Source: JAWXTS01 sp044433305 | GTDB taxonomy: Bacteria; Bacteroidota; Bacteroidia; Bacteroidales; Rikenellaceae | Direction: 5' to 3' | Assembly: GCA_044433305.1 (NCBI GenBank) | Contig: JAWXTS010000057.1 | Location: forward strand, 1 to 11,462 | DNA length: 11,462 bases | Shown: positions 5,960 to 11,462 of the stretch, one piece after another | How positions within the stretch are numbered: the first letter of the stretch is position 1 | How the letters are laid out: each line of letters begins with the position of its first letter | Made by a program: the position numbers and the translations under genes | Notes under the pieces: model-generated | Databases searched by the model: none | Seen by the model: the letters and a program-made list of their open reading frames with translations, nothing else | What the model was told of the DNA's origin: nothing

Positions 5960-7444
5960 TTAGTAGCTGCGAGCGATAACCACGCGGCGAGAAGAAGGTT
6001 TTCCTGTTACCATACATACGCCCTGCTCTTCAGGGGCATCAATAGGGATACAGCGTATTGTAGCTTTGGTCTCGGCCTTGATAAGCTCTTCGGTCTGGGT
6101 TGTGCCATCCCAGTGGCATAGGAAGAAACCGCCCTTCTCATCTAGCAGGCGTTTGAACTCGTCATAGCTGTCAACCTTGGTTGTCATAGACTCGCGGAAG
6201 TCGAATGCTTTGCTAAAGATAGTCTGCTGGATGGTGTCTAGCAGCTGCTCTATATATTCTGATATGCCCTCTAGAGGAAGTATCTCTTTTGTCAGTGTGT
6301 CGCGGCGTGCTAGTTCAACTGTGTTGTTGTCGTAGTCGCGAGGTCCGATAGCTAGGCGAACAGGAACTCCCTTAAGCTCGTACTCAGAGAACTTGAAGCC
6401 TGAGCGTACGTTGTCGCGGTCATCAATCTTAACGCTGATGCCCTTGGCGCGAAGCTCGGCAGCTATGGTTTCCATTCTATCTACTATCTGTTTTAGTTGC
6501 TCCTCGCCCTTGTATATAGGAACCATAACAACTTGTATAGGAGCCAATTTTGGAGGCAGTACAAGACCGTTGTTGTCTGAGTGAGCCATGATAAGCGCGC
6601 CCATAAGTCGAGTAGAAACACCCCATGAAGTAGCCCAAACATACTCTAGCTTACCCTCTTTGTTGGCAAACTGAACGTCGAATGCCTTGGCAAAGTTCTG
6701 AGCCAAGAAGTGAGAAGTGCCACTCTGAAGGGCCTTGCCATCTTGCATCATAGCCTCTATGGTCAGTGTATCCTCGGCACCTGCGAAACGCTCGTTGTCG
6801 CTCTTGTGGCCTATGATAACTGGCAGAGCCATGTGGTTCTGAGCAAAGTCGGAGTAGACATGAATCATCTTGCGAGTCTCCTCTAGCGCTTCCTCGCGTG
6901 TGGCGTGGGCTGTGTGGCCCTCTTGCCATAGGAACTCGGCAGTACGTAGGAAAAGGCGTGTGCGCATCTCCCAGCGAACAACATTGGCCCATTGATTGCA
7001 TAGTATAGGCAAATCACGGTATGATTGTATCCAGTTTTTGTATGTACTCCAGATTATAGTCTCTGATGTTGGGCGCACGATAAGCTCTTCCTCAAGCTTA
7101 GCGTCTGGGTCAACAATAACGCCGTTGCCGTCTGGGTCGTTCTTAAGGCGGTAGTGAGTTACTACGGCGCACTCTTTGGCAAAGCCGTCAACGTGGCTGG
7201 CCTCCTTGCTAAAGAATGACTTAGGAATAAATAGCGGGAAATATGCGTTTTGGTGGCCTGTGGCCTTAAACATGTCGTCTAGGGTGCGTTGCATCTTCTC
7301 CCAGATGGCATAGCCGTAGGGTTTGATGACCATGCAGCCGCGCACAGCAGAGTTTTCTGCTAGGCCTGCTTTGACCACTAGATCGTTGTACCATTGAGAG
7401 TAGTTTTCTTCTCGCGAAGTGAGTTGTTTTAATTCTTTTGCCAT
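5960..7444 (-). CDS. proS: Prolyl-tRNA synthetase, archaeal/eukaryotic type
   Basis: This class II synthetase charges tRNA-Pro with proline in the cytoplasm. The 494 residues match the short archaeal/eukaryotic-type ProRS: there is no editing insertion between motifs 2 and 3, and a C-terminal extension is present. Motif 1 lies around AYFPLFIP (67-74), VRPTSETI at 123-130, motif 2 at RWEMRTRLFLRTAEF (157-171), SGTSHFLAQNF at 241-251 and motif 3 at GVSTRLMGALIMAHSD (275-290). The anticodon-binding domain spans about 303-405. The C-terminal domain ends in a conserved Tyr (VVIARSY). Archaeal relatives bind zinc there with four Cys; here Cys443 and Cys477 remain while the partners appear lost (CMVT in place of C-x2-C), so zinc binding is doubtful. 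It heads a two-gene unit with folE and has a short leader from a promoter at 7467-7474. Confidence 0.97.
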   Translation of the reverse strand: MAKELKQLTSREENYSQWYNDLVVKAGLAENSAVRGCMVIKPYGYAIWEKMQRTLDDMFKATGHQNAYFPLFIPKSFFSKEASHVDGFAKECAVVTHYRLKNDPDGNGVIVDPDAKLEEELIVRPTSETIIWSTYKNWIQSYRDLPILCNQWANVVRWEMRTRLFLRTAEFLWQEGHTAHATREEALEETRKMIHVYSDFAQNHMALPVIIGHKSDNERFAGAEDTLTIEAMMQDGKALQSGTSHFLAQNFAKAFDVQFANKEGKLEYVWATSWGVSTRLMGALIMAHSDNNGLVLPPKLAPIQVVMVPIYKGEEQLKQIVDRMETIAAELRAKGISVKIDDRDNVRSGFKFSEYELKGVPVRLAIGPRDYDNNTVELARRDTLTKEILPLEGISEYIEQLLDTIQQTIFSKAFDFRESMTTKVDSYDEFKRLLDEKGGFFLCHWDGTTQTEELIKAETKATIRCIPIDAPEEQGVCMVTGKPSSRRVVIARSY

Positions 7445-7466
7445 TAGATTATATCTTTGATAGCTG

Positions 7467-7474
7467 CAAAGTTA
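7467..7474 (-). promoter_or_regulatory. Putative -7 element for proS-folE
   Basis: On the minus strand this reads TAACTTTG, matching TAnnTTTG. It lies 22 bases before the proS ATG, giving a predicted leader of about 15 nucleotides, similar to the leaders predicted for the PspC gene and murA. No clear TTTG -33 element is visible at the right distance. Confidence 0.5.
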
Positions 7475-7477
7475 TTA

Positions 7478-7513
7478 TTTTTGTAGTAATTTTCATAATA
7501 TTTGCTATCTTTG
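7478..7513 (+). promoter_or_regulatory. Putative promoter for the lipoprotein/OMP pair
   Basis: TTTTTG (7478-7483) and TATCTTTG (7506-7513) form a Bacteroidota-type promoter with a 22-base spacer, slightly longer than the usual 19-21. Transcription would begin near 7520, leaving a leader of about 160 nucleotides before the ATG at 7680. A second TATCTTTG at 7452-7459 is an alternative. The promoter is divergent from that of proS, and the two -7 elements lie about 35 bases apart. Confidence 0.5.
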
Positions 7514-7533
7514 AATAATTATAATAGTAACAT

Positions 7534-7581
7534 TTGTTTAACTGTAAACAATGATGCAACATTTTGGCTGTTATTTGCATC
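7534..7581 (+). promoter_or_regulatory. Two dyads in the leader of the lipoprotein gene
   Basis: TTGTTTA (7534-7540) and TAAACAA (7545-7551) form a perfect 7-base inverted repeat around ACTG. Next, GATGCAA (7553-7559) and TTGCATC (7575-7581) form a second one with a 15-base loop. Both lie just downstream of the predicted transcription start, so they could be operator sites or RNA hairpins. I recognise no riboswitch or known regulator site. Confidence 0.3.
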
Positions 7582-7679
7582 TACTATTAAAAGAGTACCC
7601 CTAGGGCCTTGTGGCGCATATCGCACGCTTATGGTCTAAGGTAGAGTTATTAACGGGACCATCCCATAAACCTACAACT

Positions 7680-8756
7680 ATGAAAAATAGAGTGTTTTTT
7701 TCTGTTCTAGCTTTGGTCACTTTGTTCTTGGCCACCGCTTGCACTAGCACCAGCTATATGGCTTCTTCTGCCCAGTATCAAGATGACCTATACGCTACAC
7801 ACAATAAATCGGAGATTGAACGTCAGCTAATAGCCGAGAATCAAAGACTTAAGGCTCAGCTTGCTGCCGACCAAAGACGCAGCGAGGAGTTTGAGATAGC
7901 TGCCGCTGCCATCGAGTCGCGTGAGGCCGACGGCATAGTGCTTACAGATATTTCGTATGATAATGTTGAGACTGCCTCAACCGCTAGTACAGGTGGCGTT
8001 ACAAATGTAACTGTTGTTGTTGAGCCTAAGTATGCAGCTGCATTGTACGGCTCTTGGGCAATAGCTGCTTTTGACAACCCTTGGTATTATGACTGGAATG
8101 ATAGATGGCTATATAGCAACTTCTATTACAGGCCTTATTGGTCTAACCGCGACTGGCGTTACTTCCATAGCTGGAATAGCTACTGCTACTACAATCCTTT
8201 CTACTATTACTCTAACTTCTATCATCCACGACCATACTATCCTTCTTTCTATCGTCCACATTATAGTCACTATGTGAAAAGAAATAATGTGAATTATGGT
8301 CGCCCTTATGTTAGTGGAAACAGTTATAGTAGCAATAAGTCTTACTCTTCAAACTCGCGCAACCCTATAACGAGTGCGTCGTCTAGCAACTATCGCCGCC
8401 TAAGCACAAGTGCCATTACTAGCAGCAATACTTCGACAAAATCTAACAGTAGCTCAGCGAGCACGTCTAATACTGGGGTTTACCGTCGTCCTACTAGCAC
8501 CACCTACTATCGTGATGCAGTAAATGAGACACGCTCAAGCGTTAGCACATCTAAGGATGACGACAAGAAGACAACAAACAACTCTAGTAGCTATCGTCGT
8601 TCGACAAGCAATAACAGCTCGACAAGCAGGAGCAATACGTCAACTACTCGTTCGACCACAACTCGTACCAGCACAACGTCTACTCGTAGCAATAGCAATT
8701 CAAATTCGTCTAGCAACTCGAATAGTAATTCAAGCGGTGGCTCATACCGTAGATAA
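7680..8756 (+). CDS. Predicted low-complexity lipoprotein, function unknown
   Basis: The 358-residue product starts with a signal peptide and probable lipobox ending LATAC, which puts the lipidated Cys at 21. The -3 residue is Ala rather than the preferred Leu, so lipidation is likely but not certain. A short coiled-coil-like segment follows (about 44-82, heptads of Leu, Ile and Ala with charged residues). An aromatic stretch extremely rich in Tyr and Trp spans about 122-210. A Ser/Asn/Thr/Arg-rich tail (about 213-358) contains four YRR motifs at 238-240, 268-270, 305-307 and the extreme C-terminus (356-358). The ATG at 7680 is chosen because it starts the signal peptide; an in-frame GTG at 7611 would bury it. 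The stop overlaps the next gene as TAATG, indicating translational coupling to the outer-membrane protein. An envelope-associated structural or assembly role is possible, but I do not recognise a family. Confidence 0.85.
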   Translation: MKNRVFFSVLALVTLFLATACTSTSYMASSAQYQDDLYATHNKSEIERQLIAENQRLKAQLAADQRRSEEFEIAAAAIESREADGIVLTDISYDNVETASTASTGGVTNVTVVVEPKYAAALYGSWAIAAFDNPWYYDWNDRWLYSNFYYRPYWSNRDWRYFHSWNSYCYYNPFYYYSNFYHPRPYYPSFYRPHYSHYVKRNNVNYGRPYVSGNSYSSNKSYSSNSRNPITSASSSNYRRLSTSAITSSNTSTKSNSSSASTSNTGVYRRPTSTTYYRDAVNETRSSVSTSKDDDKKTTNNSSSYRRSTSNNSSTSRSNTSTTRSTTTRTSTTSTRSNSNSNSSSNSNSNSSGGSYRR

Positions 8757-10366
8757 TGTCAAAAAAGATAATGATTATGAGAAAAATATTTTTAGCAGCA
8801 GCGGTTCTGCTTTCAGCATTATCGGCTGGGGCACAAGGCGTATCTGAGATGTTGCGCTTTTCGCAATACGATTACAGCATGGGCACAGCTCGCTCTACCG
8901 CAATGGGTGGAGCCTTTACCTCGCTAGGTGCCGACTTGTCGTCTATGTCTATCAACCCAGCAGGTTTGGGCATGTATCGTAGTTCGGACGCTGGCGTTTC
9001 GGTATCGCTGGCTGGCAACTCAATGGAGAGTGGCTACTCGGGATTGTCTAGTAGTGACAACCGAACGCGCTTTTCGCTGTCTAACTTTGGTGTGGTGTTC
9101 AACTCATATCAGAGTTCAAGCTCGCTTACTAGCTTCAGCATAGGATTTGCTTATAACAAGCTCGCTGATTTTAATACTACGCAGAGCTTCTCGGGCCAGA
9201 CACCGCTGAACTCTATAACAGAGGTTTTTGCAGAGCAGCTGAGCGGTGTTTCGCAGAGCACCTTGAACAAGGGAGGCTACACTCCTTTTGATGATGTTAG
9301 TGTAGACCAATGGGGTGGCGTGCTAGCTTGGCAGACTGCTATTTTGGACCCTGCCACTAATGGCTCGGGCCAAGAAATTGATGGGGCATATACTCCGTTC
9401 TATAACCTAGACCCTGAGGCTACTGTCTATAATGCAATGAAAAATGTGTCGCGTGGATATGTTGCCGAGTACGACCTTTCTATGGGAGCAAATATAAATA
9501 ATATCCTATATGTTGGACTTACCGTGGGTATTCAGGACGTAAGTTATACTAACGCGAATTACTATGACGAGAGTTACTCTTCATATAGCGACGATTATCC
9601 GTTGCAGTCTATGATGTATGACAGACATAGCAAACTAACAGGTACGGGCATTAATGTTAAGTTGGGTGTTATCTTCCGTCCAGTTGAACTGTTGCGTATA
9701 GGTGTTGCTTACCACTCGCCAACATGGTTGAATCTAGAGTCGGTGAACATTGATATGATGTCGGCAGAGTATCTGGGCAAGACCTCTCAAGGTATGCTAG
9801 ATTCTCCTTACCTATATAACGATATTAGCATGCAGACTCCGTCGCGATTTTTGGCGGGTGCCTCGCTTACAATCCCTAATATAGGTATCATAAGTGCCGA
9901 TTATGAGCGCGTATGGTATCAGGGAATGAAGATGGGTTATAACGACGGTTATGATGGCTATTATGGCGGCATAAGCTACGATAGGTATTTTACAGACCTT
10001 GCTCAGTCTATGTTTACGGCTTCGGACAACTTCCGCTTTGGTGTCGAAGTTACACCTATGGAGAATGTTTTTATTCGTGGAGGTTATGCTAGCTATGGCA
10101 GTGCCTTTACTTATGACGACTATGTTTCGCCAAACGGAATGCCTGACAAGACATCGTGGACTAACATCAGTGCTGGTGTGGGTCTAAGATTTGGCAATAC
10201 TTACTTCGATATTACCTATGTTCACACTGTGGCAGACTATAATGTATCCGACATCTTCTATACTACATACAATGATGGTAGCGGTGATGTTGTGATAGAG
10301 TCTGGACAGTTCTCAACCAAGTTGATACGTGATGCGGTGACCTTGACCCTAGGCACTCGTTTCTAA
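8756..10366 (+). CDS. FadL/OmpP1-like outer-membrane protein
   Basis: This 536-residue beta-barrel protein resembles the OmpP1/FadL/TodX group often annotated as hemin receptor or membrane transport protein in Bacteroidales. After a signal peptide ending LSAGAQ (cleavage about residue 26) comes the family start block GTARSTAMGGAFTSLGAD with NPAGLG at 67-72. Alternating barrel strands follow, with RFGVEVTPMENVFIRGGYA late in the protein and a terminal aromatic strand ending LTLGTRF. FadL-type proteins let hydrophobic compounds diffuse across the outer membrane; the substrate here is unknown and hemin binding is not shown. The start at 8756 is taken because it overlaps the previous stop (TAATG); ATGs at 8771 and 8777 are alternatives, the last giving a more standard signal peptide (MRKIFLAAAVLL). 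No terminator is visible before the next promoter, which begins 12 bases after the stop. Confidence 0.88.
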   Translation: MSKKIMIMRKIFLAAAVLLSALSAGAQGVSEMLRFSQYDYSMGTARSTAMGGAFTSLGADLSSMSINPAGLGMYRSSDAGVSVSLAGNSMESGYSGLSSSDNRTRFSLSNFGVVFNSYQSSSSLTSFSIGFAYNKLADFNTTQSFSGQTPLNSITEVFAEQLSGVSQSTLNKGGYTPFDDVSVDQWGGVLAWQTAILDPATNGSGQEIDGAYTPFYNLDPEATVYNAMKNVSRGYVAEYDLSMGANINNILYVGLTVGIQDVSYTNANYYDESYSSYSDDYPLQSMMYDRHSKLTGTGINVKLGVIFRPVELLRIGVAYHSPTWLNLESVNIDMMSAEYLGKTSQGMLDSPYLYNDISMQTPSRFLAGASLTIPNIGIISADYERVWYQGMKMGYNDGYDGYYGGISYDRYFTDLAQSMFTASDNFRFGVEVTPMENVFIRGGYASYGSAFTYDDYVSPNGMPDKTSWTNISAGVGLRFGNTYFDITYVHTVADYNVSDIFYTTYNDGSGDVVIESGQFSTKLIRDAVTLTLGTRF

Positions 10367-10377
10367 TGGGATAGGAC

Positions 10378-10408
10378 TTTGATAAGTGTAATATATTTAT
10401 TATATTTG
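10378..10408 (+). promoter_or_regulatory. Promoter of the PspC-domain gene
   Basis: TTTG (10378-10381), a 19-base spacer and TATATTTG (10401-10408) match the Bacteroidota housekeeping promoter consensus in both elements and spacing. The predicted start near 10415 gives a leader of about 15 nucleotides before the ATG at 10430. It is the best promoter in the window. Confidence 0.8.
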
Positions 10409-10429
10409 TAAGTAGTAAATATTAAAGTT

Positions 10430-10882
10430 ATGGAAAGAACTATTAGTGCAAATCTTGGAGGCAAGGCGTTTGTCTTTAATGAAAGTGCGTATGTTGCTCT
10501 TAGAGACTATCTAGACAGTTACGAGCGTGGGTTTAAGGTGCGGTCGGTTCAGGCTACCGAGGTGCGTATAGCCGAGATTTTTACACTTAATCTGAGCTAT
10601 GGCATTGAGATAGTGGACTATGCTATGGTTGTTAATGCTGTTAACAGTATAGGAGGTCAAATGCCAAACTCGTATAGGCATAACAGTGGTTCGGGTTATG
10701 GAACCGATAGATTGTACCGTAACGAGGATACAAAAATTATAGCTGGAGTGTGCAGCGGACTTGCCGACTATCTCAAGATAGATGTTGTTGTGGTTCGCGT
10801 GTTGATGGCTGTATTTGTGTTGTTTTGGCTCTACGTCATATTGTGGATAGTTGTTCCTGTAAGACCATTGGCGGGCAGGTAG
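10430..10882 (+). CDS. Small PspC-domain membrane protein
   Basis: The 150-residue product has a C-terminal PspC domain (about 94-146) with the family motif IAGVCSGLADYL (104-115) and one hydrophobic segment (about 119-144) that should cross the inner membrane, ending VVPVRP. PspC proteins take part in envelope-stress signalling in proteobacteria; in Bacteroidota the role is poorly defined. Residues 1-75 carry the block ISANLGGKAFVFNESAYVAL followed by a RIAEIF motif at 46-51. This resembles the N-terminal segment of longer Bacteroidota PspC proteins, so the gene may be a compact form with most of the soluble part missing. A Gly/Ser/Asn/Tyr linker (about 80-92) joins the two parts. No pspA, pspB or PadR-like regulator is adjacent, and it has its own promoter. 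Confidence 0.85.
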   Translation: MERTISANLGGKAFVFNESAYVALRDYLDSYERGFKVRSVQATEVRIAEIFTLNLSYGIEIVDYAMVVNAVNSIGGQMPNSYRHNSGSGYGTDRLYRNEDTKIIAGVCSGLADYLKIDVVVVRVLMAVFVLFWLYVILWIVVPVRPLAGR

Positions 10883-10923
10883 ATTGCATTGAGAATGGGC
10901 CTTGGTGTCCTAGAGATAAAGTT

Positions 10924-10956
10924 TTGAGGCAGTAAATTTTTAATTTACTGCCTCAA
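10924..10956 (+). terminator. Perfect 15-base-pair hairpin after the PspC gene
   Basis: TTGAGGCAGTAAATT (10924-10938) pairs perfectly with AATTTACTGCCTCAA (10942-10956) around a TTT loop, 42 bases after the stop codon. Its position suggests a terminator for the PspC transcript. It lacks a proper T-tract on either strand (CTTGTT follows), so termination could be weak, or the hairpin could protect the 3' end of the mRNA. Confidence 0.6.
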
Positions 10957-10970
10957 CTTGTTAAAAATTG

Positions 10971-11001
10971 TTGCTATTCTATTTAAAAAACTATACCTTT
11001 A
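10971..11001 (+). promoter_or_regulatory. Putative promoter of murA
   Basis: TTG (10971-10973), a 20-base spacer and TACCTTTA (10994-11001) fit the Bacteroidota promoter pattern except for the final G of the -7 element. The predicted leader is about 12 nucleotides. Confidence 0.45.
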
Positions 11002-11019
11002 TACAAAATATCTTGTCCT

Positions 11020-11462
11020 ATGATTACATTTGAAGTTAAGGGCGGTTGCCGCCTTAGTGGTGAGATAACACCTCAGGGAGCTAAGAATGAAGCTCTTCAG
11101 ATTTTGTGTGCCGTGCTGCTCACAGAAGAACTGGTTACAGTTAAAAATGTCCCTAACATAATCGACGTAAATCAGCTTATAGAGCTTCTTGAGGCTATGG
11201 GCGTTGCAGTCGAGAAACTTTCTGATGATACATATACCTTCTGTGCTAAGGGTGTAGACATCAATTATCTAGATAGTGACGACTATAAGAAGAGGGCTTC
11301 GCGCTTGCGTGGCTCGGTGATGCTTATAGGTCCGCTCTTGGGTCGCTTTGGTGTGGGTCAGATTCCACGCCCAGGGGGTGATAAGATTGGTCGCCGCCGC
11401 CTAGATACTCACTTTATGGGCTTCCAGAACTTGGGTGCCGAGTTTGAGTATGACCCTTCTAC
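11020..11462 (+). CDS. murA: UDP-GlcNAc 1-carboxyvinyltransferase, 5' part
   Basis: MurA transfers the enolpyruvyl group of phosphoenolpyruvate to UDP-N-acetylglucosamine, the first committed step of peptidoglycan precursor synthesis, in the cytoplasm. The window holds about the first 147 residues, cut by the window end; the full protein is normally near 420-440. QGAKNEAL (19-26) contains the conserved Lys22-Asn23 pair, and RGSVMLIGPLLGRFG (97-111) matches the family core. The loop RPGGDKIG (117-124) has Asp121 where E. coli MurA has Cys115, the residue alkylated by fosfomycin. Asp at this position is known in naturally fosfomycin-insensitive MurA proteins and, from memory, is common in Bacteroidales, so the enzyme should be functional. 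The ATG at 11020 is preceded by an A/T-rich leader without a Shine-Dalgarno sequence. Confidence 0.96.
   Translation, partial: MITFEVKGGCRLSGEITPQGAKNEALQILCAVLLTEELVTVKNVPNIIDVNQLIELLEAMGVAVEKLSDDTYTFCAKGVDINYLDSDDYKKRASRLRGSVMLIGPLLGRFGVGQIPRPGGDKIGRRRLDTHFMGFQNLGAEFEYDPS

Noticed and set aside
5949..6017. A longer folE start at 6017.
   Set aside because: The extra 23 residues come from sequence encoding the proS C-terminus in another frame; FolE-like sequence fits the ATG at 5948.
7611..7679. A GTG start for the lipoprotein.
   Set aside because: It would place 23 polar residues before the signal peptide; ATG 7680 begins the signal sequence directly.

Overview
The window reads as ordinary chromosomal sequence from a Bacteroidota, most likely Bacteroidales. 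The evidence is an Oar-like TonB-dependent receptor with an N-terminal carboxypeptidase-regulatory-like domain, an archaeal/eukaryotic-type prolyl-tRNA synthetase, a MurA with Asp in place of the usual catalytic-loop Cys, promoters of the TTTG/TAnnTTTG type, and A-rich leaders without Shine-Dalgarno sequences. No rRNA, tRNA, CRISPR array, transposase or phage gene is visible.

Layout. Positions 1-680 hold no convincing gene; they carry a cluster of composite GC-rich palindromic repeats and an AT-rich hairpin with a T-tract. A lone GT14-like glycosyltransferase (681-1532) follows. After a 312-base AT-rich spacer with promoter-like elements comes a large, strongly codon-biased outer-membrane receptor (1845-5099) that ends at a textbook rho-independent terminator. 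The convergent spacer 5100-5342 carries more copies of the same repeat family in the opposite orientation. On the minus strand, proS and folE form a tight pair (11-base gap), and a repeat palindrome abuts the folE stop codon. A divergent promoter region (7445-7679) separates proS from a plus-strand pair: a predicted low-complexity lipoprotein and a FadL/OmpP1-like outer-membrane protein overlapping as TAATG. A small PspC-domain membrane protein with its own excellent promoter, and the 5' part of murA, complete the window.

How the genes work together. Most act at the envelope: surface glycan modification (GT14), outer-membrane uptake or secretion (receptor, FadL-like protein), envelope stress (PspC) and peptidoglycan precursor synthesis (MurA). 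ProS (translation) and FolE (pterin synthesis) are cytoplasmic housekeeping enzymes. Apart from the lipoprotein/OMP and proS/folE pairs, the genes look individually transcribed.

Most notable: the palindromic repeat family, including a copy that has lost half its palindrome and one that supplies the last base of the folE stop codon; strong scarcity of GATC (8 sites by manual scan) against roughly 55 CTAG sites, a tetramer of identical base composition; the coupled YRR-repeat lipoprotein and OMP; and Asp121 in MurA. I see no clear new defence, secretion or mobile system.
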